From the NCBI RefSeq assembly GCF_000348945.1, contig NZ_AOCK01000014.1, forward strand, positions 62,001 to 126,000: 64,000 bases of DNA, read 5' to 3'. The DNA is from Paeniglutamicibacter gangotriensis Lz1y. GTDB taxonomy: Bacteria; Actinomycetota; Actinomycetes; Actinomycetales; Micrococcaceae. A model generated the notes under the pieces. That model had not been told where the DNA came from. It made no database searches and was given only the letters and a program-made list of their open reading frames with translations. Positions 33,723 to 42,195 of the stretch are shown here, piece by piece (position 1 is the stretch's first letter; the number at the start of each line of letters is the position of its first letter). The position numbers and the translations under genes were made by a program.

Positions 33723-36209
33723 TCAGCCGAGCGGAGTGGCAGGCATGGCTAGTGCCGCGTACCGGGCGTTTGACGCCGCTACGGCAATGGACCAACGGAT
33801 CGCGGTGGTCGTGGAGTTGCCCGTCAGCCGTGCCAATATGGCGGGCGGCAGTTCTTGGGCCAACTCAGCCATGGCGCCTGTCCTGCCACGGGAAGCAGAG
33901 ACTCCCAGCTGCTTCATGCTTCCGATCAACGTGGATGCCGAGAGGGGATATCCGGTCCTGATCCCGGGAAAAAGCCAGTCGGTGTCACGGGTGGGCGCAA
34001 ACAGTCGTGGTGCCATCCGGTTCTCGTGGGTTCCAATAGCCAGGTCCACCAGGGCATCGGGAAGCAGCAGGGGCTCGTTCCCCAATTTCAGGTAGACCCG
34101 TTCGTCGTTCGTGCTGATGTCGGACACGCGCAGCTCCACGATTTGCTGTGGTCCGGCGCCGAAGAGCAACACCAGGGCCGCGGCAAAGCGCACCGCAACC
34201 TGCGAGGTGCACCCGGGATCCAGGATTTCGTGCAACAGGTGCGCCCGTTCGTTTGCTGGCGTGCCGGCCACGTCAAGGGCGTTGCCGGGTTTCCTGAGGA
34301 TCTCGATGCTTCGGACCCTCCCGTTGGCGTGTGCCCACGCGAGAAAGGGCTTGACCCGGTGTCTTTCCGCCGACCCGTTGGCTCTCCAGCGATCCATGTC
34401 GGACTGTGTGAGGGAGACCAGTGCCCGGTTCTGCTGCTGCAGCCATGCGAGAAGTTCCATGACCAAGCGCAGTTCCCGGCGGCGGCTCGTCGTCAGGCTG
34501 GAATGGACCGGGGATTTCCGCTTCCGTAGTTCCCGCACGTGGCGCCACCGGGCAAACTGGACAAAGGCCGCTCTCTGTTGTGGATCCGTGATTCGCTGTG
34601 CCGTGCGGGTGATCCATTCCTCGAACCTCGCCAGGTTGTTGTCGCGGTACGGCAGCAATCCTGCATCAATCAGGAGCGAGCGCACGGCCCGTGTCGCCTG
34701 GTCCGCCCCTGCATGGTCGAGGAATTCATGGGTAGGTATGATCTGCGAATCAATGATGCTGCGAAGTAGCCCCATGGATGAGTTCCTCGCCGCGGCAAGG
34801 ATGGACTGCGGCTTGGCATCCTGGCAGAGATCATGGATGGCTTGGGCCACCGGGCTGTTTGCCCTGGCTTCAAGGGGCACCAGGCGTTCGAGTTCATCAT
34901 CCGCGGCGCAGTGCTGACACAAGTCGGCCACCTGGAGGTTTTCGTGGCGTCCGCATCGACCGCAGTCGCGAAACGACACCGGGTCCTTGGGGTAGCAGTA
35001 GTCGCAAAGCGGTTTCCCCTGCGCCCGGCCCACCACAATCCGGTGCCGTCCGCAGTCGGAGCATGGCTCGGGTTTGCGCGAGCACCGGCCGCAGATGGCT
35101 ATTCCCTGGTCATTGCGGGTGGCGGCTCTGACTTGTGTGCCACAGAGCGCGCAGGTTTCCTTCCGGCGTGAGCACTCGTGGCACCGTGCCCGGGAAGTGC
35201 CGGCGAACAAGCACGGTTTTTGCCGCTGGCATCCGGGGCAGTAGTCGATGCGGTGCTTGGGCCGACATTTGGAACAGACCGGCCCGTCGGGTCCGTTCCA
35301 GGCCACGTACCGCCGTTGCCCACAGTCGATGCATGTGGCCGTGCGGTCGGGCAGTTTCTTCATGCACGTTTGGCAGATTCCGGTCCCGTCAGCGGCGTGC
35401 AGCACCAGTACTTGCTCCCGCCCGCATTGGGAGCAGGTTTCCCGTTTGCTCGCGGAATAGCACCTGGCACAACAACGCAATCCTCCCAGGATGTTGGCCA
35501 GGGTCGCTTCCCGGCCGCACCGCCCACATGCCACGGGAGTCACCTTGACGCCGGCTTTCTCCAACGCGGCGTGGAATCTCAGGAACAACACCGATCCCGC
35601 CGCAGGCTGGGCGAACCACTGCTCGGACCGGGTGTTCAATTCCAGGGAAAGCCTAAGGATGGCTCCTGCTTTCCAGGTGCTGTGCACCGTCGCGGCCACG
35701 GTCTCGAACTGGCGTGCGGTGATGCCGCATCCGCTGCCGAGAACGGCGGTCCTGAACACGGCCTCCACCTGCCCCAGCTGGCCTTCCCAGCAGGTGCCGC
35801 ACCATTCCTGCCCGTCCACCACGGCGCGCCGCTTGCGCCGTTGCCCGCAGCGGGAGCACTCGATGTGCACGCGGCGGTCTAGTGAATAGCACGAAGCGCA
35901 GATGCCGTGCCCTCCTCTGCGGTTTGGCAGGCGGCGTTGCTCGTGGCAGCGGTGGCATCGCGGGCGTTTGAGCGTGGTGGCTCCTTCGTGAATCAGCTGG
36001 TCGATGATGCCGGCCAGGCTTGAGGGCATCGTATCGTCCCCGGATGTCAGAAACCGGATGTCATTCTGCAAGACCGAGAGCAGTTCGGGGACTGCGGGCC
36101 GTGCTGCCACGGTCCGCGCCACGACCTGGAGAATCCGGGGCCGGGGAAGGCCGGGTTCTATCCGATGAATAAGTTCGGCAATGTCGTCAAGGGCAGCCTC
36201 ACGCTTCAT
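33723..36209 (-). CDS. large multi-zinc-ribbon protein with recombinase-like C-terminus
   Basis: An 828-aa protein. After an N-terminal helical region it has a long central block (about residues 95-470) with some nine CxxC...CxxC zinc-ribbon units, for example CHRCHEQRR, CGRCGREATL, CSQCGREQVLVL, CPGCQRQKPC and CSDCGRHRIVV. The C-terminal third resembles a tyrosine-recombinase fold: a core-binding-like domain, RFAAALVLLFGAGPQQIVEL, LFPGIRTGYPLSASTL, and AILARLTGNSTTTAIRWSIA. The catalytic R-H-R-Y set is not obvious, and the last helix has no clear nucleophile. The ATG at 36209 overlaps the HTH gene by 11 bases. It may be a targeting subunit for the integrase encoded upstream. Confidence 0.75.
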   Translation of the reverse strand: MKREAALDDIAELIHRIEPGLPRPRILQVVARTVAARPAVPELLSVLQNDIRFLTSGDDTMPSSLAGIIDQLIHEGATTLKRPRCHRCHEQRRLPNRRGGHGICASCYSLDRRVHIECSRCGQRRKRRAVVDGQEWCGTCWEGQLGQVEAVFRTAVLGSGCGITARQFETVAATVHSTWKAGAILRLSLELNTRSEQWFAQPAAGSVLFLRFHAALEKAGVKVTPVACGRCGREATLANILGGLRCCARCYSASKRETCSQCGREQVLVLHAADGTGICQTCMKKLPDRTATCIDCGQRRYVAWNGPDGPVCSKCRPKHRIDYCPGCQRQKPCLFAGTSRARCHECSRRKETCALCGTQVRAATRNDQGIAICGRCSRKPEPCSDCGRHRIVVGRAQGKPLCDYCYPKDPVSFRDCGRCGRHENLQVADLCQHCAADDELERLVPLEARANSPVAQAIHDLCQDAKPQSILAAARNSSMGLLRSIIDSQIIPTHEFLDHAGADQATRAVRSLLIDAGLLPYRDNNLARFEEWITRTAQRITDPQQRAAFVQFARWRHVRELRKRKSPVHSSLTTSRRRELRLVMELLAWLQQQNRALVSLTQSDMDRWRANGSAERHRVKPFLAWAHANGRVRSIEILRKPGNALDVAGTPANERAHLLHEILDPGCTSQVAVRFAAALVLLFGAGPQQIVELRVSDISTNDERVYLKLGNEPLLLPDALVDLAIGTHENRMAPRLFAPTRDTDWLFPGIRTGYPLSASTLIGSMKQLGVSASRGRTGAMAELAQELPPAILARLTGNSTTTAIRWSIAVAASNARYAALAMPATPLG

Positions 36210-36549
36210 GGTCGGGAACAATGTTGGCACGCTTGGGACGGAACCCTTCTTTCCGCAGGAAATCCGCCGTTCCCGTGGTGTCCTGATCCTCTGTACCTGT
36301 CTTGGCAGATGAATGACGCAGTTCGACGCGTTGAACCAGGTCATCGGCGCTGCAATCGAAAATGTCCATGAGTGCCACCAAGACATGCAGGTTCAGCCGT
36401 TCGGGTTTCTCCGTGGCAAGCCGGTAGGCCTGGCTTGAGGACAACTCGATTCCGCGTTCTTTTAGCTCACGATTGAGCTTGGTGGTGGTGAAAATTCCCG
36501 CGGCAGCCATGATTTCCCTCAACCGCCATTCGTACCCGATCGTTTTCAT
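36199..36549 (-). CDS. XRE-type helix-turn-helix protein
   Basis: This 116-aa protein has one helix-turn-helix domain: WRLREIMAAAGIFTTTKLNRELKERGIELSSSQAYRLATEKPERLN-type layout, followed by LHVLVALMDIFDCSADDLVQ, as in the Cro/CI-like YozG group. A short charged tail follows. It overlaps the integrase by four bases (ATGA) and the zinc-ribbon gene by eleven, so the three form one transcription unit. It probably controls the cassette or guides the recombinase. Confidence 0.83.
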   Translation of the reverse strand: MKTIGYEWRLREIMAAAGIFTTTKLNRELKERGIELSSSQAYRLATEKPERLNLHVLVALMDIFDCSADDLVQRVELRHSSAKTGTEDQDTTGTADFLRKEGFRPKRANIVPDHEA

Positions 36550-37667
36550 GTTGCGCCTTTCGTCTTGGGTGATTCCGGCAAGAGCTTGGCCAGTGCCTGG
36601 TGCATCATTTTGTTGGCGAAGTCCCCGCTGACTGCCGTGTAGATCGCCGTGGTGGATTGGTAGGCGTGTCCTACTTGTTGCTGCACGAAGACCGGATCGA
36701 TCCCCAATTCGATCAGGTGGGTCACGTAACTGTGCCGTAGGCAGTGCGGCGAGAGGGCCTTCTCGAGGCCCAGACCGTCACGTAGTTGTCCAAAGGTTTT
36801 CCGCAGTTCATGCGTGCTGGTGCGGGTTCCCCGTTCGGTGACCCACAGGGCATCGGAATCCTTGGTGCGCACTTGCGGCCAAACGTTCTCCACATAGTCA
36901 CGCACGGCGTCAACCGCCCACGGGTGCAGGGACATGACCGAGCGGCGCTTGGGGGCCGAGCCCGCCGAGGATTTGCCGTGACGGACCTGCAAGACGCCGA
37001 AGCGCCCGAATTCCGGGTGGTGCGGGTTGGCGTAGAAGTCGTTGACGTCCAGCTGCACGGCTTCGTTGATGCGAAGGCCCCACCCGTAGATCACCTTCAG
37101 CATCGTGGAATCACGGTATGCCGACACCGCTCCCTTGCGTCGTGCGGCGATGCAGTCCTCGACCCTTTCATCTGCCCGGTCCAGGAGTTGTTGGATCTCC
37201 ATTCGGCTCATCGGCCGGCGCCCGGGCCGGCCCTCGTATTCCTGCAGGTGTGCCACGCTGTTCCACTCGTGGCAGACCTGGGACGGGTAATTTCCGAAGC
37301 GGGAGGAGCATTCTTCAACCCAGCCGTAGTGCTCGGAACACAAGTAGCTGCAAAACTCCCTAACCGCGTACTGGTAGGTGCGAATCGTCGAGGGAGCCAG
37401 TTGCTTGACTGCCACCAGATGCATCATCCACTCGTCAAAATCAGCGGCGCTCCAGTTCCAGGGCCAGTCGTTGGTAAACGCCTGAAACTGCGAAATCTGG
37501 CTCACGGTGCCCCGCACGGAGGATTCCTTGAGGTTCCGTCCGCCACGCTGGCGCATCTGCCAGCCTTCCAGCATGGCAGTGAAAACCGATTCTGCTTCGT
37601 TCAGGAAGGAGACGTCGGGCAAAAGCGACAGCGAGGCAGAGCCCGGCGGTGCTCCTCGATCAAGCAA
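36546..37667 (-). CDS. tyrosine-type site-specific recombinase (integrase)
   Basis: A 373-aa integrase. The N-terminal SAM-like domain (SVRGTVSQISQFQAFTNDW) precedes the catalytic domain. The first arginine is in YGWGLRINEAVQL; the HxxR box is HCLRHSYVTHLIELG; the late His and Tyr nucleophile are in VGHAYQSTTAIYTAVSG. All catalytic residues are present. It is first in the three-gene cassette. A perfect 15-bp inverted repeat directly upstream is a candidate crossover or operator site. Confidence 0.93.
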   Translation of the reverse strand: MLDRGAPPGSASLSLLPDVSFLNEAESVFTAMLEGWQMRQRGGRNLKESSVRGTVSQISQFQAFTNDWPWNWSAADFDEWMMHLVAVKQLAPSTIRTYQYAVREFCSYLCSEHYGWVEECSSRFGNYPSQVCHEWNSVAHLQEYEGRPGRRPMSRMEIQQLLDRADERVEDCIAARRKGAVSAYRDSTMLKVIYGWGLRINEAVQLDVNDFYANPHHPEFGRFGVLQVRHGKSSAGSAPKRRSVMSLHPWAVDAVRDYVENVWPQVRTKDSDALWVTERGTRTSTHELRKTFGQLRDGLGLEKALSPHCLRHSYVTHLIELGIDPVFVQQQVGHAYQSTTAIYTAVSGDFANKMMHQALAKLLPESPKTKGAT

Positions 37668-37673
37668 AATATT

Positions 37674-37710
37674 CTCCCGTCTAATGCACTATTCCTGCAT
37701 TAGACGGGAG
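37674..37710. repeat. inverted repeat upstream of the integrase
   Basis: Perfect 15-bp arms CTCCCGTCTAATGCA and TGCATTAGACGGGAG surround a 7-base centre, six bases before the integrase start. A partial half-site (GGAATAGCACCTAG) recurs near 37811. This arrangement suits a recombination core or an autoregulatory operator. Confidence 0.7.
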
Positions 37711-37821
37711 ATCTCCTGCTAAGTCCAGAGCGTTTCGCCCTTTTCGTCGGCTCAATGCTAGACAACAATGGCAATAGCACCCCTTGTGCGGGCCGTAATC
37801 ACCCGTTTAACGGAATAGCAC

Positions 37822-38253
37822 CTAGTTAAGCTGGTGCAGACATGTTTCGGCAACTCCCCACACGGTGAGGGACGCCAGCTCCCCCACCACCAGATCCGGA
37901 TATTCCGGGTTCTCCGCCTGCAGGACCACACCCCGCGGGGTCAGGCGCAGTCGCTTGACGGTCATTTCCCCGTCCAGGACCGCCACCACGATCGAGCCGT
38001 CCACCGGCTTCCGGGCGCGGTTGACGATCAGCTCGTCCCCGTCCGAGATGCCGGCACCCTCCATGGAACAGCCCGAGACCCGCACGATGAAGGTGCTCGT
38101 GGTGTCGTGGATCAAATGCTCACTGAGGTTGATCGTGCCGTCGAAGTAGTCCTGGGCCGGCGAGGGATACCCCGCCGCGACCGCGGTTTGGGCCACCAGC
38201 AGCGGGACCGAAGTGCCGCCCACTTCGACAGAACGTATGTACTGAATAGTCAC
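37822..38253 (-). CDS. umuD: UmuD-type protein, orphan copy
   Basis: A 143-aa paralogue of the first UmuD, with the same [12 protein letters not shown] cleavage site, serine in VSGCSMEGAGI and lysine in GEMTVKRL. The GTG at 38253 gives the same length as copy 1; the longer upstream frame lacks similarity. One aspartate next to the nucleophile is replaced (SGCSM rather than SGDSM), which might alter self-cleavage. No umuC follows; instead the recombinase cassette lies downstream, and a umuC stub is found at 30.2 kb. Confidence 0.87.
   Translation of the reverse strand: MTIQYIRSVEVGGTSVPLLVAQTAVAAGYPSPAQDYFDGTINLSEHLIHDTTSTFIVRVSGCSMEGAGISDGDELIVNRARKPVDGSIVVAVLDGEMTVKRLRLTPRGVVLQAENPEYPDLVVGELASLTVWGVAETCLHQLN
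38231..38242. promoter_or_regulatory. LexA-like operator inside the second umuD
   Basis: GAACGTATGTAC matches the GAAC-N4-GTTC SOS-box pattern except one position, and sits 11-22 bases downstream of the GTG start, as at the first umuD. The conserved AGGATACGTCCG block lies at 38291-38302. Confidence 0.55.
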
Positions 38254-38302
38254 TTTACGACCTAAATTTATGGAACAAGTATTCACCTCAAGGATACGTC
38301 CG

Positions 38303-38785
38303 CCACCCACAGTTTGATCCGCTCCACTCCTGTGGGTACAACCCAGGGGAATGATCAATGCCCCGCACGGCCGGAAGCCGGTCGCAGGCAAATCCCTGTC
38401 GAGACGAAAACCACGAGGCCGCATATGCCCAGGTGCCGGCGAATCGCGCAGAGGGCCAGCGGTTGCGATCCGCCCGCCGGCAAGGGCAGGAAATAACCGC
38501 TGCCTCCCGGCCTTGTGGCCGGAAGACCGCGGTTAGTACCCCATGCGAGAACGCCGGTTGCCTCTCGGCAGGCATGTGGGCGCTGCGCGCCATCAATGCC
38601 CTTGGCTTGCAGCTACCCGAGAACGGCAGCGCCTCATCTGCCTGAGCCGTGACCCGGCGGAGGTGCCGGCAGGGCGGTCCGGCCTCGTTTCGGCTTAGTT
38701 TCGGCCTGCTTCGTTCTGCATGCGTTCAACGGCCGGCCAGACGATTTTGTTGAGCATGTACTGGATGCTGCGTTCCTCACGGGCT
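38303..38785. other. gap without confident gene before IS630 remnant
   Basis: Several short frames exist on both strands, but none has a recognisable domain or good start. The left side belongs to the umuD promoter region and the right side is the missing 5' part of the transposase. Confidence 0.5.
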
Positions 38786-39478
38786 TGGAAGGGCAGCACG
38801 GATCCCGACTACGAGGCCAAGGCCAGGCGCGTCAATGAGCTTTATGACCTCGCCGACGGCAAGTCCATACCCGGGGAGGGCGACCCCGAGATCGTGCTCT
38901 GCTTCGACGAATTTGGGCCGCTGAACCTCCAGCCCCACCCCGGGCACCAGTGGGCCCCGGCCGCCACCGGGATCGGGGACCAGGACTCCCCGCGCCGGCG
39001 ACGGCGACGGGCCACCTACAAGCGCCCGCACGGGGTGCGGCACCTGTTGGCCGCCTACGACCTGTCCACCGACAAGCTCTATGCCCACGTCAAACCTCAC
39101 AAGCGGCGAACTGAGTTTCTGGCCTTCATGCGCTACCTGCGCACCCTGCACCCGACGACGCAGCGGATCGCCATCATTATGGACAACTACGGGCCGCACC
39201 TGTCCACCAGGATCGACGCCCGGGTCGGGGACTGGGCCGCGGCGAGCAACGTCGAACTGGCCTACGTGCCATTCGACAGCTCATGGCTCAACCGGATCGA
39301 GCCCCAGTTCACCGCGCTGCGCTACTTCGCGCTCAACGGCACCGACCACCCCAGCCACAAGGCGCAGGGCAGCATGATCTGCCGCTTCATCATCTGGCGA
39401 AACCACCACACCACCGACCCCAAGCTGCGCAAGGTCATCCGCCGGGCGTCCATCGTCAAGAGGGCAAAGGTTGCTTGA
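38786..39478 (+). pseudogene. IS630-family transposase, 5'-truncated
   Basis: This is the catalytic half of an IS630-type DDE transposase: LCFDEFGPLNLQPHPG (first aspartate, about the 44th codon of the fragment), IAIIMDNYGPHLSTR (second) and NRIEPQFTALRYF (third, glutamate). Homologues carry about 100-150 additional N-terminal residues with helix-turn-helix units, which are absent here; an upstream ATG only adds unrelated codons. It ends a few bases before the parB-like stop on the other strand. Confidence 0.85.
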
Positions 39479-39485
39479 CGCGGTA

Positions 39486-40043
39486 CTAGTCGAGTTTGAT
39501 AGGGCGTCCGGCGCGTACCGCACCGGGCCGGACTGTGAAGGGCTCTCCCCCGTTGTAGGTCTGTTCCATATGGTCGTTGAGTGCGTCGATGGCTGCGGCC
39601 GCGTACTCGGACATCGTCTGGTAACCAGTCAGGTGTCTGGTCGCATCGAATGTCGCGCGCAGCCGAGTGTACTGCTCGGGCGTTTGGAAAATACCAGTCT
39701 TCTTTTTCTTGGTGAGGTCCTCGGCTGGAGTCGGCGGCGCAGGGGCTTGAGACTGTGGCGCAGCGAATGTCTGATATATCGGTGCTGACTGCACGTAGGC
39801 CGGGCTCTGCGCCAACGGGGCGGGCGGGGTTACCTGAGGCGGCTGAGCAACCTCGGGTTCCTTCGCCTCTGGCTCGGCGGCGACAGCGGGTGGTTCCTGA
39901 ATCAGGGGATCCTGCTTCGACGGAATTTCTCCGTCGGTAGAGACGATCTCAGCGATTACACTGGTTCGGTTTGCTTTCTTGAGCCCACGCAAGATGTTGC
40001 CGGCTGCAGCGCCTCGCTCCCCGCGTTGCGCATCCTGAGTCAT
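39486..40043 (-). CDS. ParB-like partition protein, second locus
   Basis: A 185-aa protein with a long proline/glutamate-rich N-terminal half (AEPEAKEPEVAQPPQVTPPAP...) and a C-terminal helical domain (TPEQYTRLRATFDATRHLTG, then YQTMSEYAAAAIDALNDHM) ending GAVRAGRPIKLD. The C-terminus parallels the first ParB-like protein (GAFRSGRPFQS). Its start overlaps parA by four bases. It probably binds centromere repeats; the gene-free iteron region upstream of parA is the obvious candidate. The domain may be ribbon-helix-helix-like. Confidence 0.75.
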   Translation of the reverse strand: MTQDAQRGERGAAAGNILRGLKKANRTSVIAEIVSTDGEIPSKQDPLIQEPPAVAAEPEAKEPEVAQPPQVTPPAPLAQSPAYVQSAPIYQTFAAPQSQAPAPPTPAEDLTKKKKTGIFQTPEQYTRLRATFDATRHLTGYQTMSEYAAAAIDALNDHMEQTYNGGEPFTVRPGAVRAGRPIKLD

Positions 40044-40849
40044 GGGGCTGTCCTCTCCATGATGTTTTCCGCCAGTCGCTTCAGGGATGCCAGTTCGATC
40101 GTGCTTGAAGATCCGAAAGTCTTCAATGGCACATAGCCTGCCTGGGATTTAGCGTAGATTTCTCGGTCGAAAAGGGATGGCTCAAGAACGAACCCGTCGT
40201 AGTCCTGGCGCATTTGCATGATCCAGCGATCTTGGTCCAGGCGGTTCTTTTTCTTCTTGTTGACCACGATGCCAACGACGTCCAGGTTTTCGTTCAAGCT
40301 TTCCTGAACCTCAGCGATGGTGGTGACAATTTCTGTCAACCCTTCCACAGACCCCACGCGAGGCTCACTAACCATCAAGGCATGGGTGGCTGCAGTGAGC
40401 GCATTGACTGTGAGCAGCCCAAGAGAAGGCGGGCAGTCGATCAGTACGATGTCGTACTGATCGGCAACACCGCGTAATGCAGTTCGCAAACGACCCTCGC
40501 GGGCCATCATGGAGTCTCGCTCGCGGGATGCCAGGTTTCTTTCAGAGGCGATAAGGTCGAGCGAGGGGTGCCCCCCCTGCCATGCATCACCGGCAGGCAT
40601 AACTGCATCCGCAGCTACGCCAGGGAGAATCCTATGCTTCTGCTCTTCGTCGCCATACAGGACGTCGTTGAGGGTGAATTCCGGGTCAACGATTCCCAGG
40701 GTGGACGTTGTGTTTCGCTGGGGGTCTGCGTCGACAACAAGAACCTTGAGCAACAAGTCCCTTGAGAGCACCTCGGCGAGGCCAGTGACGAGGGTCGTCT
40801 TGCCGACGCCACCCTTCTGGTTACATACAGCGATGATCCGGGCTGCCAT
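40040..40849 (-). CDS. parA: ParA partition ATPase
   Basis: A 269-aa Walker-type ATPase that moves plasmid copies apart by forming gradients on the nucleoid. The deviant Walker A is CNQKGGVGKTTLVTG, followed by VVDADPQRNTTS (A'), YDIVLIDCPPSLGLL (Walker B) and a C-terminal domain (GFVLEPSLFDREIYAKSQAGY) lacking the long N-terminal HTH, so it is a short type Ib-like ParA. It is complete, unlike the parA remnant at 3 kb. It is transcribed away from the iteron region. Confidence 0.93.
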   Translation of the reverse strand: MAARIIAVCNQKGGVGKTTLVTGLAEVLSRDLLLKVLVVDADPQRNTTSTLGIVDPEFTLNDVLYGDEEQKHRILPGVAADAVMPAGDAWQGGHPSLDLIASERNLASRERDSMMAREGRLRTALRGVADQYDIVLIDCPPSLGLLTVNALTAATHALMVSEPRVGSVEGLTEIVTTIAEVQESLNENLDVVGIVVNKKKKNRLDQDRWIMQMRQDYDGFVLEPSLFDREIYAKSQAGYVPLKTFGSSSTIELASLKRLAENIMERTAP

Positions 40850-42195
40850 GAGGCTACTATTTCTCCAAAGGTCGGGCTTCTGGTGAATGCAGCCGTTAGA
40901 TGGGTGCCAAAATAGCCCCTGTCGTCCGGCTACGACGGGAAGTCTTCACCAGCCACAATATGCCTTACTCCCCCACTCTTAGGTGTGTTGATGCTTCGAC
41001 ACGCCGGAAACTGTTTCAGCCTTGCGGCGGCCGCCTATGGAAGAAATGGAACCATTAGCACCGCAAGTTCCAATGGTTCCACTTGCACTAAAACCTCCAG
41101 GGCGCGAAAGGTTCCATTAGTTCCATGCAAATGGCTCTAATAGTAGTCATGGAATTTATGGTTCCATAAGTTCCTGGAACCTTTGTAACCAATATTTACA
41201 TTACTTCTAAAGGTTCCAGTTGCGATCGTGGTCACTTATTGCACCAATAGCTCCATTAGGGTCGATCGATTGTGTGGGCTCTCCTTCGCTAGGAGGTGTG
41301 TCAGTGATCCAGGGGCACGCCTGCTGATGCTTAGTTATCAACAAGGCACTTAGACGGCTGGTGGAGCTGTCTACCGATTATCGCTTGGAGGGCAGCGCTG
41401 CGGATTCAAGGTGGCGGAACCAATGGTTCCATTACTTCTAATACTGTCTATGGCACCTTTGGAACCATTTATGGCCGGCACTTATGGATCTATTACCTCC
41501 AATGTCCATCTGCCTGTCGCCACGGCACCTATAGTTCCAATGGTTACATTAAAGTCAAATGGAAGTATTGTTACCATTGCCATCTATGGAACTATTTGAA
41601 CTATAGGTTCTAAAGGTTCCTCGAGTAATCGGCCGGTAGAGCGGGGGAGTTGTATGTTTTTCGCCAGTGCGCAGGAAATCCCTCTTCCCAGGGGCAGAGA
41701 CCGGGCTAACTGCATCAGCATGCTGCGGGCGACGCGACGAAGAGCCGGCTCTTGAAATATTGATAAAAATGGATCCATTCATTCCGCTTTGGCAGGGAAA
41801 GGCGTTGCTGTGATGCGGCGGATCAATCGTGCCCGCGTCGTCCTGATTTGGTGTAGACGGTTCTCCCTACTGATGCCAGCCCGGGGGATCGGGGTCCCCA
41901 TGCTGTCGTAAATGGAACCATTTATGCCATTAGTTCCATCGGCATCCTGCGCGCGGAAGAGTGTCTACGATTTCCTTTCTATCCCAAAGTGCCGCGCGCT
42001 CTCATGGCTTGAACTATTCGCACTTATGGAACCATTGCTTCCATAGGTGCGAATAGTTCCCAGGTGTTTGGTGCCAGGGGAGTGGTTGCACGGCCGGACC
42101 AAACATGGCTGGTAGATATCGGCGCAGGCTCGTGTGGCATGCGAACTAATGGAACCATTTCTGCCATTGATTCCAGATGGGCCCAGAACTGGAAC
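40850..42195. repeat. iteron-like region between parA and rep (oriV/centromere candidate)
   Basis: A gene-free, comparatively AT-rich 1.35-kb stretch is packed with variants of TATGGAACCATT and its complement, both directly and inverted: for example near 41046, 41071, 41110, 41150-41180, 41415-41430, 41460, 41530, 41590, 41912, 42025 and 42150. The dense array lies between the partition operon and rep, as expected for a replication origin with iterons and/or a centromere. Further copies lie beyond the rep block at 44760-44880. Function is inferred from position. Confidence 0.75.
42011..42059. repeat. 49-bp near-perfect palindrome within the iterons
   Basis: Outer arms GAACTATTCGCAC and GTGCGAATAGTTC (13 bp, perfect) and inner arms TATGGAA/TTCCATA enclose the iteron core ACCATTGC. 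It is the largest palindrome of the region and could be an origin cruciform or a high-affinity binding site. Confidence 0.8.
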
